A DNA stretch of 64,000 nt, taken from the NCBI RefSeq assembly GCF_014334135.1, contig NZ_CP060497.1, positions 1,116,001-1,180,000 on the forward strand, written 5' to 3'. The DNA is from Olivibacter sp. SDN3 (GTDB lineage Bacteria; Bacteroidota; Bacteroidia; Sphingobacteriales; Sphingobacteriaceae). Below are positions 37,479 through 46,533 of this stretch, one piece after another; position 1 is the stretch's first letter; each line of letters begins with the position of its first letter. A program made the position numbers and the translations under genes. The notes below the pieces were generated by a model. That model worked only from the letters and a program-made list of their open reading frames with translations, was not told the DNA's origin and made no database searches.

Positions 37479-37967
37479 ATGATCCGTGTAGGCAAGGCGT
37501 TAGGTAATATCCGTGATAATGCAAGGCTCAGCATTTACGATGAGTTGGTTTTGGAGTGGTTTGAAACCGACAAAAACATCCTCCGAAAGCGAACGCGTGA
37601 GGGGAGAGAAATCGCCGTACGCAAACAGGTAGCTGCACCGCTTTATGATGGCGATATATTACATATAGAAGCGGACCTTGCTTTAGTGGTTAAGATACGT
37701 GCCTGTGCCTGTGTGGTCGTACGTCCACAAACGTTGAGGGAAATGGCTACCATATGTTTTGAAATAGGCAATAAACATATCCCGGTTTACATTAACGATG
37801 CACAAGAGGTCATAACTGCATATGAGAGACCGCTTTTTGCTTTATTGGCAAGAGGCGGTTTTCACCCTACAGAAGAACACCGGATTATACATCGTACCAG
37901 CACCCTTGCCTTGCACCGCTGGCCTACGGTTAATCGTAACATATTAATTAAGCAAAGGAATAGATGA
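37479..37967 (+). CDS. ureE: Urease accessory protein UreE (nickel metallochaperone), first copy
   Basis: 162 residues with an N-terminal peptide-binding-like domain and a C-terminal metal-binding domain. The interface nickel-binding His lies in FEIGNKHIPV (H100), and DGDIL and KIRACACVVV are typical. The tail has several scattered His residues but not the His-rich run of Klebsiella UreE. It hands nickel to UreG during activation. The last four bases overlap the start of ureF (ATGA). A second, divergent ureE closes the cluster at 41.3 kb. Confidence 0.9.
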   Translation: MIRVGKALGNIRDNARLSIYDELVLEWFETDKNILRKRTREGREIAVRKQVAAPLYDGDILHIEADLALVVKIRACACVVVRPQTLREMATICFEIGNKHIPVYINDAQEVITAYERPLFALLARGGFHPTEEHRIIHRTSTLALHRWPTVNRNILIKQRNR

Positions 37968-38650
37968 ATCCACTACTCACATTATTGCAAATCATTGACT
38001 CAGCGTTCCCCATAGGAAGTTTCACCCATTCCTATGGCTTGGAGACCTATATCAGTAAAGGCATCGTTAAAGACACACGTAGTGCACAGGAATACGCCAC
38101 TACATTGTTGGCGCATAGCATATATTATAATGATGCTGCTTTTTTTCAACAAACCTGGCAACTGTGTGATAAGCGTGCGGGTATACGGAAAGTCAGCGAG
38201 CTGGACAGCGTGGTCACGGCGCTGAAGGGGCCGTTGGAAATAAGGCAGGCAAGCCGAAAATTAGCCTTGCGTTTCCTTAAACTGACCGAAAAGCTGAAAC
38301 CGGTAAAGCGTTGTCAGACCTATCTGGAGCAGATGTTGAGCAAAAAAGTGCATGGACATTATCCCATGGCCTTCGCCATGTATGCCCACGCGCAAAAGAT
38401 ATCCTTCGAGGATGCCCTATCGGCCTTTTATTATAATACGCTAAATGGGGTAGTTACCAACTGCGCCAAACTGGTACCTATCAGCCAGACAGACGCGCAG
38501 GAGATCTTATTTAAGTTGCAACCCCTGATAAAGAAGCTGGTGGATACGCAAGCCGCGGTTTCTCCTGACATGATTGGTATCTGTTGCATAGCACAGGATA
38601 TCAGGAGTATGCAGCACGAAAAGCTTTATACAAGATTATATATTTCATAA
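37964..38650 (+). CDS. ureF: Urease accessory protein UreF
   Basis: 228 residues, all-helical, with the family start LLQIIDSAFPIGSFTHSYGLE and the motif LNGVVTNCAKLVPISQ in the C-terminal half. UreF binds UreD/H on urease and acts with UreG as a check on nickel insertion. It overlaps ureE by 4 nt and lies 6 nt before ureG. Confidence 0.93.
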   Translation: MNPLLTLLQIIDSAFPIGSFTHSYGLETYISKGIVKDTRSAQEYATTLLAHSIYYNDAAFFQQTWQLCDKRAGIRKVSELDSVVTALKGPLEIRQASRKLALRFLKLTEKLKPVKRCQTYLEQMLSKKVHGHYPMAFAMYAHAQKISFEDALSAFYYNTLNGVVTNCAKLVPISQTDAQEILFKLQPLIKKLVDTQAAVSPDMIGICCIAQDIRSMQHEKLYTRLYIS

Positions 38651-38656
38651 TAACAT

Positions 38657-39280
38657 ATGGCACAAACAGCGAGAAATTATATCAAAGTAGGTATAGCCGG
38701 CCCTGTAGGATCAGGGAAGACGGCACTTATAGAAAGGCTCACCCGAGCGATGTCTGATCAGTATAACATATGTGTGGTTACCAATGATATCTATACCAGA
38801 GAAGATGCTGAATTTTTAATGAAAAACTCAGCGCTTCCCGCAGAACGCATTGCGGGGGTGGAAACAGGCGGATGCCCACATACCGCGATACGCGAAGATG
38901 CATCAATGAATATTGAAGCGGTAGAAGAACTGGCGGAGCGTTTCCCGGAGACCGAAATCATCTTTGTGGAGAGTGGCGGCGATAACTTATCGGCAACCTT
39001 TAGCCCGGATCTCGCAGATGTTACCATCTTCGTCATAGACGTAGCTGAGGGCGATAAAATTCCCCGTAAGGGCGGTCCAGGGATTACCCGTTCGGATTTA
39101 CTCATCATTAACAAAATAGATCTTGCACCTTATGTCAATGCGGATCTTGGCATAATGGAGCGCGATGCCAAAAAAATGCGTGGCGAAAGACCTTTCATCT
39201 TTACTAATCTGATGAAGCTGGAAGGACTTGATAAAGTAATCGCTTGGATTAAAGAATACGCTTTATTGGAACAAGAATAA
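38657..39280 (+). CDS. ureG: Urease accessory GTPase UreG
   Basis: 207 residues, SIMIBI GTPase. P-loop GPVGSGKT (15-22), the nickel/zinc-binding CPH motif (73-75, in [11 protein letters not shown]), SGGDN and the guanine-specificity NKID are all present. UreG delivers nickel to apo-urease in a GTP-dependent way as part of UreG2F2D2. Strongly conserved; the start codon is normal for the family. Confidence 0.97.
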   Translation: MAQTARNYIKVGIAGPVGSGKTALIERLTRAMSDQYNICVVTNDIYTREDAEFLMKNSALPAERIAGVETGGCPHTAIREDASMNIEAVEELAERFPETEIIFVESGGDNLSATFSPDLADVTIFVIDVAEGDKIPRKGGPGITRSDLLIINKIDLAPYVNADLGIMERDAKKMRGERPFIFTNLMKLEGLDKVIAWIKEYALLEQE

Positions 39281-39290
39281 GCAACAGCAC

Positions 39291-40220
39291 ATGGATAGTA
39301 TTATCAGCATTAACGTAGCACAGGAAAGTAATAGAAGCGTACTGAAAGACAGTTTTCACAATGCACCGTACAAATTGGTGCATTATGGTGCACGGAATAG
39401 CTACGACCATCTGGAACTTATCATCATGAGCGCTTCCCCTGGCGTAATGGATGGTGACACCCTCACTATTCATGTCAACTTACAAGCGAATACCCAGCTC
39501 AAGCTGTACACACAGGCGTTCAATAAACTGCATCCAATGATTGAGGGGGCGCAGCAGCATATGGACGTTATCGTGGAAGAAGAGGGGCTTTTTCAATATA
39601 TTCCGCATCCTACCACACCGTTCAAAGGGTCAATCTACAAGACGATAACCAATATTCATCTGCAAAAGCATGCAACACTGATCTGGGGCGACATCATCTG
39701 CGGTGGCCGGATACATATGAACGAATCCTTCGCCTTTAGTCGCCTGCACAGTTTAACCAAGGTATTCTTTGCAGACGGACTGCGTTATTTCGACAATCAA
39801 TACCTCGCACCCAAAGAGCAACCGATTAAAAAAATGCTTTTCTTAGAGGGCTACACCCATCAGGGGACACTTTTATACGCTTCTCCATATGCCGATGAAT
39901 TGAAATTGGAATTAGATGAGATTTTAAAGGCCGAATATGAGGAAATCACTTATGGGTTTACCTCTTGCGCTGATGATATGGTCATGATAAGAATACTTGG
40001 GAATGATGGAGAGCTATTGTATAACTTCATGACCATGCTGGGGCAGTTATGCTGGGATTTTACTCAACATAAAATCACAGAAAAATCAGAGAAACCCCAG
40101 GAACCTATATCCATACCCGCTGGCCAAATAAAAAAATCGCCGGCACAAAAGAAGACGATAAAAAAAACAAGGCATAAAGAAAATAAAGCAGCCGCTTTAA
40201 AAATAGATGCTTATGCATGA
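39291..40220 (+). CDS. ureD: Urease accessory protein UreD/UreH
   Basis: 309 residues of the UreD family, the scaffold that binds apo-urease and contains the nickel tunnel. Recognisable are GVMDGDTLTIHVNLQANTQL, YIPHPTTPFKGS and WGDIICGGRIHM. The last ~45 residues, after WDFTQHKI, form a Lys-rich tail (KKSPAQKKTIKKTRHKENK) that the family does not normally have. The gene overlaps hypA at its end. Confidence 0.9.
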   Translation: MDSIISINVAQESNRSVLKDSFHNAPYKLVHYGARNSYDHLELIIMSASPGVMDGDTLTIHVNLQANTQLKLYTQAFNKLHPMIEGAQQHMDVIVEEEGLFQYIPHPTTPFKGSIYKTITNIHLQKHATLIWGDIICGGRIHMNESFAFSRLHSLTKVFFADGLRYFDNQYLAPKEQPIKKMLFLEGYTHQGTLLYASPYADELKLELDEILKAEYEEITYGFTSCADDMVMIRILGNDGELLYNFMTMLGQLCWDFTQHKITEKSEKPQEPISIPAGQIKKSPAQKKTIKKTRHKENKAAALKIDAYA

Positions 40221-40560
40221 AATCACCATTGTTAGAGATATTTTCAAGGTATTGGAAGAAGAATATCCAAATAACTATCGGGATATTATCAAAGTAGAAA
40301 TCCACGCGGGTTTGCTCAGCAATGTGCAACCCATATTGATACAAAATGCCTTTGAAGCCTTCATTGAGGATGAACCGCAGTATGCGGATACCGAGCTGGA
40401 GGTTAAACTCTTGCCCATTATAGCCCATTGCGCCAACTGTGCCAGAGACTTCGAGGTACACCTTCATCGATTTGTTTGCCCTTGTGGGAAACCTTCGGAT
40501 AAAATTGTACAAGGGGAAGAACTGCAGATCAGTCAGGTAATATTTGCAAATAAAACATAA
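40213..40560 (+). CDS. hypA: Nickel chaperone HypA
   Basis: 115 residues from the ATG at 40213. That start, not the ATG six bases upstream, gives the N-terminal MHE needed for nickel binding through His2. The zinc module has CANC and then CPCG, so the second pair is C-x-C in place of the usual C-x2-C. HypA passes nickel to HypB and, in Helicobacter, to urease as well as hydrogenase. The start overlaps the end of ureD by 8 nt, and no hydrogenase gene is present, so it probably serves urease. Confidence 0.88.
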   Translation: MHEITIVRDIFKVLEEEYPNNYRDIIKVEIHAGLLSNVQPILIQNAFEAFIEDEPQYADTELEVKLLPIIAHCANCARDFEVHLHRFVCPCGKPSDKIVQGEELQISQVIFANKT

Positions 40561-40565
40561 ACGAT

Positions 40566-41294
40566 ATGATAATGAATATGGAAACGAATCCAAAGAGCAA
40601 CAGGGCACCTGTAGGGTCTGTCCAATGCGATAACACCACATTAAACTTGCTTAAAGCTAACGACTTTGTCGCTAAAGCAATACGGGATAAATTGCCGGAT
40701 ATCACGATTGTGAATATTTGCTCTTCGCCAGGCAGCGGCAAAACAACGCTCTTGCAGGAAACCGGCAAACGTATAGGAAAAGAGCTGAAGATAGCCGTGC
40801 TCGTTGGTGATCCGGAAACGGAGCGTGATGCGGTAAGGTTAAAGAGCGTAGGTATCGATGCCTTACAGATCGTAACTGGCGGCATGTGCCATATTGAAGC
40901 GCAAATGATCTTACAGGCAATCGACCATATTGATTTGTCGGATGTCGACTTACTTATCATTGAAAATGTAGGAAACCTGGTATGCCCTGCCGCATTCGAC
41001 CTCGGTGAAGATTATCGCGTCACCTTGTTGGCCGCCACCGAGGGTGACGATAAGCCTAAGAAATACCCGCGCATGTTTCTCACCAGCGAGTTAATGGTGG
41101 TATCCAAAGCAGATCTTTTACCTTATGTTCCTTTTTCCGTGGAAGCGGCAACGATAGATGCACGTGAAGTAAATGCCAAATTGGACGTTATATCACTGAG
41201 CAGCATCACCGGTGAAGGAATCGACCAATGGTGCGATTGGTTAAAAAGCAAAGTCAATCAAAAGAAAAATAATAAAATAGCGTCCAATACATAA
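40566..41294 (+). CDS. hypB: Nickel-inserting GTPase HypB
   Basis: 242 residues, the HypB G domain. It has P-loop SSPGSGKTT (53-61), GDPETERDA (81-89), the metal-site Cys-His in GGMCHIEAQM (C108, H109), ENVGNLVCPA and the guanine motif SKADL. It lacks the His-rich and CXXCGC N-termini found in some HypB proteins. It lies 5 nt after hypA. HypB normally loads nickel in hydrogenase; here the neighbours are all urease genes. Confidence 0.92.
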   Translation: MIMNMETNPKSNRAPVGSVQCDNTTLNLLKANDFVAKAIRDKLPDITIVNICSSPGSGKTTLLQETGKRIGKELKIAVLVGDPETERDAVRLKSVGIDALQIVTGGMCHIEAQMILQAIDHIDLSDVDLLIIENVGNLVCPAAFDLGEDYRVTLLAATEGDDKPKKYPRMFLTSELMVVSKADLLPYVPFSVEAATIDAREVNAKLDVISLSSITGEGIDQWCDWLKSKVNQKKNNKIASNT

Positions 41295-41305
41295 AATGGT
41301 ATACG

Positions 41306-41761
41306 ATGCCTACACCCGAAATAAAAGTAGAAGTTATCTGTGATGCTTCGTTAAACAATGAAAAGGATATCGACTATCTGGATATAGAATGGTTTGAAGT
41401 TAATCGTAAAACGATAAAACGACAAAGTACCGGTGGACTAAATTTTTTCATTCAAAAAAGGGAAAAAAAGCCCCTATTCGATGGTGATATCTTATGGGCC
41501 GATGACAATACAGCAGTGCTGATACGTATAAAACCCTGTGATTGCATTGTATTAACCACAGCTGATTTAACAACCGTAGGACTTTTTTGTTCAGCTGTGG
41601 GCAATCAGCATTTACCCCTATTTTTGGCCGGGCAACAGACGCTCTGCTTAGCTTATGATGGCCGGCTCTATCAGGCGCTTCTGCATCAATATGGTTCGGC
41701 CGTCTCTATTGAAAGCAGACAGTTATTACCGCAGGATATGCTCCAGCCTTATCATAAATAG
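41306..41761 (+). CDS. Second UreE-like urease accessory protein
   Basis: 151 residues. It has the UreE layout and shares the marks of the first copy: DGDILWADDN, RIKPCDCIVL and the metal-binding His in VGNQHLPLFL (H102). Overall it is clearly diverged from it, so this is not a recent duplication. It could be specialised for receiving nickel from HypAB, whose genes lie directly upstream (11 nt gap). It ends only 14 nt from the convergent TonB receptor gene. Confidence 0.8.
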   Translation: MPTPEIKVEVICDASLNNEKDIDYLDIEWFEVNRKTIKRQSTGGLNFFIQKREKKPLFDGDILWADDNTAVLIRIKPCDCIVLTTADLTTVGLFCSAVGNQHLPLFLAGQQTLCLAYDGRLYQALLHQYGSAVSIESRQLLPQDMLQPYHK

Positions 41762-41775
41762 TGAAGATGCTCCGA

Positions 41776-44187
41776 TTAAAAAGAAAAGCCCATAGATAAC
41801 ATCACATTTCGTGGTGTGCCTACAAAACCGCGGGTATAATCAAAACCGCCGAGATAATAATACTTGTCGGTAATATTATTCAGGTTAAGCGTCAGTCTTA
41901 CGCCACGCAAGTAGTAATACACTGCAGCATTCCACACCTGATACGCAGGCCACTCATCCCATAATTGATTACCATCGGCATCCTCAGTTACGGGATTTTC
42001 CATCCGTCTCCCACTCACAAAATTCGTTCCTGCACCAAAGCCCAGGCCCTTTAGTGCGGCATTTGGAATGACGTATTTCATCCAGAGACCTCCCATGTGT
42101 TTAGGTGCATTGGCTAGTGGCATCCCTACTTCTGACGCGATGGAAGACGCTTTTACCTCGGTATGGTTAAAGCTATAGTTGGCCATCACCTGAAACTCCC
42201 TGGTTATCTGTCCCCGAAAATCCAGTTCTACTCCGCGGGAAATCACCTCCCCAGACTGTCTGTAGACAGGGAAGCCACTATCGCTAATTTCACCGGAGGC
42301 AATCATCATATTCTGCCGGGAGATATGAAATAAAGAGAGCTCGGTCTGCAATTGGTTATCAAAAAAACCTGTCTTCAAACCGGTCTCCACTTGGAAGCTG
42401 CGCTCCGCACCAAATGGCCTGTCTGCGCCGTATTGTTCATAATTGTGGATAAAATCAGCCCCTACCGGAACATAACCCTGTGAATAGCTGGCAAAGTAAT
42501 TCATTTGGTGATTGATCTGATAGGTCAAACCAAACCGTGGCAACCAGCTATGCTGGGTTGTTTCATACGATTGTGCTAAATCTGCACTGCTGGAGCGATA
42601 GTATTCATGACGTAACCCCATGATAAGATGCAAACGGCTGCCAATTGTCATCTGATCTTGCAGATAAAAACCATAACTTCTATAAGGATTGAGGAAGGGG
42701 AATTCGGCTTGATCCAGCCATAGGTAGGAACCTACATCGATAACGTCCCGAACAGGCTTTTCCAGATCAATGGTCAAAGGCACCTCTTCTCCATCGAGCA
42801 TACGACGCCTCGCCTCACGCTGCACATTGTTTCTATCGCCTCCATATTGTGCATAATCCACACCAAAAACCAAACGATGGTCATGCCCCGGCCTTCTAAA
42901 ATTATAACTGAGGTAACTGACCAAGTTATCCGTGTAGTCCTTAACATTTTTCGAAAGGAAGCGCATGTTCATGATCGTGTTTTGCGGCGGATTCGCAAAG
43001 GTATTGAGTGTACGGAACTCATTCAAATCCTCACTATAGATCGATTTCATATAGTTCACATGTATAGATAGGTCATGGGTAATATGCTGCGAGAACCGGG
43101 TCGAGAACGACAAGAACTTTGAGCGATAAAAATCTGTAGGTTGATTTACATTGAAGGCCCTATCCTGTGCATAGAAATCGTTATTTCGGATAACAAGGCC
43201 TCTATCAAGAAAACCATCAAAATCGTCATAGGTCAAGTCCACATCAATTTGGGTACCCTCAGCCGGACGAAATGTAAATGATGGAGCCACCAATATGTTC
43301 TTCCGCTGGTTGTTATCCCGAAAGGTACGCGAGTTTTCATAAGCGATGTTGAGTCGGTACAAAAACTTCTTATCCTGATCCAATGGGCCGCCCATATCCA
43401 GTGTGGAGCGTAGCGTTTGAAAGCTTCCCACCGCAAAGCCAATACTGGTTTTCTGTTCTTCAAGTGGCCTTTTCGTAACGAGGTTAACCGTGCCACCCGG
43501 TACAATATCCCCAAAGAGCGATGCCCCCGGCCCTTTCAGCACTTCTATACTTTCTAAGTTCGCTGTCATGGGCGTACGCCAGAAACTGGTACCGTAGCCA
43601 TAAGCGGAACGCATACCGTTCACGAGCCTTAAGCCGCTGGTGTAACCGCTATTGAACCCACGTATCGTTAAATCATCATAGGCGGAAGCTTGATTGACCC
43701 CCGCCAAATCCTGTACCATGTCGGTAATGACAAAAGCCTGTCTATCCTCCATAAATTCCCTACTCACCAATGATACCGATTGTGGCAGGTCTTTTAGGAT
43801 ACCCGAAAACTTTCCGCCTAATTCGGCTGTATTGACTAAATAGGAATTATTCCGCCTACCAGTAACCAACACTTCCTCCAACGCAACATCGGCAGGTGCA
43901 AGTTGGATTGACAAACCCTCAGAAGCAGAAAAGCTGCTATCCAGTCCTATTGTTTGCTCGGCATAACCAACGGCAGTTACCCTTATTGTCGCGGGTAGCT
44001 GTACCTTTTCGGAAAATGAAAAATAACCGTTTGTGCTCGTTTGCGTGACGTATTGATCAACTCTCAGTGTTACGGCAGAGAGACCATTACCTTGGCTACC
44101 GGTAACCCGACCGGTTAAAGAAACCGTCTGGGCATAGGCACCAACAATAGAAAGCAGCAAGAAAACGACTGTAGAAAAAATTCTCAT
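41776..44187 (-). CDS. TonB-dependent outer-membrane receptor (metal-chelate type)
   Basis: 803 residues: signal peptide (about 1-19, ending AYA), a carboxypeptidase-regulatory-like beta domain (about 22-105), a plug domain with LPQSVSLVSREFMEDRQ and LTIRGFNSGY, and a 22-strand barrel ending in GFSF. The sequence resembles siderophore receptors. It is the last gene of the minus-strand importer operon (ATGA overlap with the GNAT gene) and faces the urease cluster. Its cargo is therefore probably nickel or a nickel/iron chelate; iron-siderophore uptake cannot be excluded. Confidence 0.88.
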   Translation of the reverse strand: MRIFSTVVFLLLSIVGAYAQTVSLTGRVTGSQGNGLSAVTLRVDQYVTQTSTNGYFSFSEKVQLPATIRVTAVGYAEQTIGLDSSFSASEGLSIQLAPADVALEEVLVTGRRNNSYLVNTAELGGKFSGILKDLPQSVSLVSREFMEDRQAFVITDMVQDLAGVNQASAYDDLTIRGFNSGYTSGLRLVNGMRSAYGYGTSFWRTPMTANLESIEVLKGPGASLFGDIVPGGTVNLVTKRPLEEQKTSIGFAVGSFQTLRSTLDMGGPLDQDKKFLYRLNIAYENSRTFRDNNQRKNILVAPSFTFRPAEGTQIDVDLTYDDFDGFLDRGLVIRNNDFYAQDRAFNVNQPTDFYRSKFLSFSTRFSQHITHDLSIHVNYMKSIYSEDLNEFRTLNTFANPPQNTIMNMRFLSKNVKDYTDNLVSYLSYNFRRPGHDHRLVFGVDYAQYGGDRNNVQREARRRMLDGEEVPLTIDLEKPVRDVIDVGSYLWLDQAEFPFLNPYRSYGFYLQDQMTIGSRLHLIMGLRHEYYRSSSADLAQSYETTQHSWLPRFGLTYQINHQMNYFASYSQGYVPVGADFIHNYEQYGADRPFGAERSFQVETGLKTGFFDNQLQTELSLFHISRQNMMIASGEISDSGFPVYRQSGEVISRGVELDFRGQITREFQVMANYSFNHTEVKASSIASEVGMPLANAPKHMGGLWMKYVIPNAALKGLGFGAGTNFVSGRRMENPVTEDADGNQLWDEWPAYQVWNAAVYYYLRGVRLTLNLNNITDKYYYLGGFDYTRGFVGTPRNVMLSMGFSF

Positions 44188-44741
44188 AATTGATTGTTTT
44201 CAGTAAAAAAATTCACTGTATTTCTCCTTATCACTTTTGTTTTATCAATCACCATATGGAAGGTCTCAAAACCAGACTCTTCACAACACATAACCAGGTC
44301 AAATCCCTGCTTCAACCAAAAGTTGTATGCACCCTCCAAAAAAGGATGTGTATGCAAATACAGCAGTTCAACTCCTTGTCTATGCCCTGTCTTTTTCAAC
44401 TCTTGCACCAATTGTGTACCCAGTCCAAGTTTCCGATAAGCAGGTTCTACAAAGAGTCGAGCCACCTCCACAATCTTGTTTCCTGTAAAAGACCAGTATG
44501 GGAACCGGTGATCGTACGCCATCATTCCAATCGTACCGATAAGATTCCCTTGCGACGTACGTGCCTGAAGAAATGTACCTATAGAGGTATCCACATAGGT
44601 CGAAGAAAACGTCTGCAAATCTTTCGGCATAACCTCATGATTGAGCATCGGAAACAGTTCTTTTCGGGTTTCCAATACGTAAGCGACTACTTCCTCTCGG
44701 TCGCGGTCGCCTACCGGTAATATTTTTATATCATTCATCAT
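44184..44741 (-). CDS. GNAT-family N-acetyltransferase
   Basis: 185 residues with the acetyl-CoA-binding motif RKLGLGTQLVQELKKTG (about 113-129) and the preceding strand VEVARLFVEPAYR. It overlaps its neighbours by four bases on both sides, so it belongs to the importer operon. A GNAT in such a place could modify an imported or home-made metal chelator; the substrate is not readable. Confidence 0.82.
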   Translation of the reverse strand: MMNDIKILPVGDRDREEVVAYVLETRKELFPMLNHEVMPKDLQTFSSTYVDTSIGTFLQARTSQGNLIGTIGMMAYDHRFPYWSFTGNKIVEVARLFVEPAYRKLGLGTQLVQELKKTGHRQGVELLYLHTHPFLEGAYNFWLKQGFDLVMCCEESGFETFHMVIDKTKVIRRNTVNFFTENNQL

Positions 44742-45514
44742 CGCTGCTTTAGCTTAGGGATTATCAATGTTCGCCCTTCATGGTGGAGGCTGGTTAAAGC
44801 CACATGATATGTCTTTTCTAAGGTAGACAACAGGCCTTCCTCCTCTTTTTCTTCCAACGGATGCAGCTTTTTGTCCCGCATCACATAAAATCGGTCGCCA
44901 TACAGAAACGCCAGGTTAGGATCGTGCATCACGCATACCACGGTAGTCCCCGCTTTTACCAGACGTTTAAGGTGTTCCAGCACCGCTACCTGATAATGTA
45001 AATCGAGATGGTTGGTTGGTTCATCCAGCAATAAAACATCAGGTTGCTGTACCAAAATACGGCATAGTAATACCAGCTGCCGTTCGCCCCCCGAAAGAGA
45101 AGTGTATGGTTTATCCCTTAAATGCCATAACTGAAACGCTTGCAGGCTTTCTTCCACCAAATCAAAATCTAGCCGACGGGGCGCAAATCTGGAAAACGCG
45201 GCGCGTCCAGTCAAGACCACATCAAAAACGGTAAATGGAAAAGTCGTTTGATGAAACTGTGTCATGAAGCCAATCCGAACGCTACTTTCCTTCCCGGCTT
45301 TGATATGCTTGCGTTCTTTACCGTCAAACCACACTTCGCCGGTATATTGACGCTCCATGCCCGACAAGATATTGAAAAGTGTCGATTTCCCGCTGCCGTT
45401 TCTGCCGAGAATAACCGTCAATTCCTCCGCATAGAAATTAGCTTTTAGTTCAGCGAGCACTTGCTGCTTACCAAAAGAAAAAGATAGGCTGTTAATCTGT
45501 ATCAATTCTGTCAT
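44738..45514 (-). CDS. FecE/BtuD-type ABC transporter ATP-binding protein
   Basis: 258 residues. Walker A GRNGSGKST, signature LSGGERQL, Walker B VLLLDEPTNHLD and the H-loop VCVMHDPNLAF are all complete. It powers the permease encoded directly upstream, with which it overlaps by 4 nt. Such ATPases serve iron-siderophore, haem, cobalamin or nickel importers. Confidence 0.92.
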   Translation of the reverse strand: MTELIQINSLSFSFGKQQVLAELKANFYAEELTVILGRNGSGKSTLFNILSGMERQYTGEVWFDGKERKHIKAGKESSVRIGFMTQFHQTTFPFTVFDVVLTGRAAFSRFAPRRLDFDLVEESLQAFQLWHLRDKPYTSLSGGERQLVLLCRILVQQPDVLLLDEPTNHLDLHYQVAVLEHLKRLVKAGTTVVCVMHDPNLAFLYGDRFYVMRDKKLHPLEEKEEEGLLSTLEKTYHVALTSLHHEGRTLIIPKLKQR

Positions 45515-46530
45515 GCGTTCCAGTTTACAGCATTTCTACGCATCAGATAAATAAATAGAGGCGCACCCAATATCATAGTAAATACACCTACCGGAATTTC
45601 AAAGGGCATCACAGCCCGGGAAAAGTTGTCAATCAACAGCAGAAATGTTCCACCGATACTCATGTTGGCAAAAACACCGATCTGATTATTCGGCCCAAAA
45701 ATAATACGGCTAATATGCGGTACAATCAGCCCGAATAAGCTGATCATGCCGGCCGAGGCAACAGCCGAAGCCGTAATCATCGTGGCCAGCCCCACTACGA
45801 TAAACTTTATATTTCTGGGGTTGACTCCTACAGCCATCGCTTCCTGATCACCCAGCGCCAATAAATTAAGCTTCCAACGGAAGGCTGCAGTGGCCAACAA
45901 TCCACCTACGATCGGTAAAAAGGCGGTATGCACCTTATCCCAGGAGGCCGTGTGTAGATTGCCCATAGTCCACTGCACAATGGCCTGTAACTTGTATGGA
46001 TCACTCAAATATTGTAGTATGGTCAGGAATGCCGTAAAAACTCCCGTGATAATCATTCCAGACAACACCATCGTCACCAACGACGTCCTTACACCCGAAT
46101 AGGAAACGAGATAGGTAATACCCACCGCTATCATACCAAATATAAAAGCCGATAGATTAATCGGGATCAGCGGCACCAGCATAGACAATGCGGCCCCAAA
46201 AGCCGCCCCCGAAGATATACCCAACGAAAAGGGATCTACAATTGGATTTCTGAAGATAGCCTGTAACACCCCACCCGAAACGGCCAGGGCCGCACCGACC
46301 AAAAAAGTCAGCAGGATACGTGGCAGGCGTACCTGCCAAAGGATAATTTCTATGTCAGACTTGGCTACACCCAGCTCTTCTCCCCAAAAACGCCGCACAG
46401 CTGTTAAGGTATATCCGGCCAAATCCGATAGACCTACATAACTCGTACTCCCCAATGAAAGCGAAAAGAATAGTACAACAACCGGCACAACAATAAGCAA
46501 AAGGATTTTTAAACGCCTATACACCTGCAT
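45511..46530 (-). CDS. FecCD-family ABC transporter permease
   Basis: 339 residues with about ten membrane segments and the FecCD/BtuC signature (RLPRILLTFLVGAALAVSGG near 69-88, QAIFRNPIVDPFSLGISSGA near 89-108). It transports metal chelates or B12 across the inner membrane with the adjacent ATPase and binding protein. It lies 3 nt after the binding-protein gene. Confidence 0.93.
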   Translation of the reverse strand: MQVYRRLKILLLIVVPVVVLFFSLSLGSTSYVGLSDLAGYTLTAVRRFWGEELGVAKSDIEIILWQVRLPRILLTFLVGAALAVSGGVLQAIFRNPIVDPFSLGISSGAAFGAALSMLVPLIPINLSAFIFGMIAVGITYLVSYSGVRTSLVTMVLSGMIITGVFTAFLTILQYLSDPYKLQAIVQWTMGNLHTASWDKVHTAFLPIVGGLLATAAFRWKLNLLALGDQEAMAVGVNPRNIKFIVVGLATMITASAVASAGMISLFGLIVPHISRIIFGPNNQIGVFANMSIGGTFLLLIDNFSRAVMPFEIPVGVFTMILGAPLFIYLMRRNAVNWNA

Positions 46531-46533
46531 CTA

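Noticed and set aside
44190-44720. 176-codon plus-strand ORF
   Set aside because: Opposite-strand shadow of the GNAT gene, whose motifs and four-base overlaps with its neighbours are convincing.
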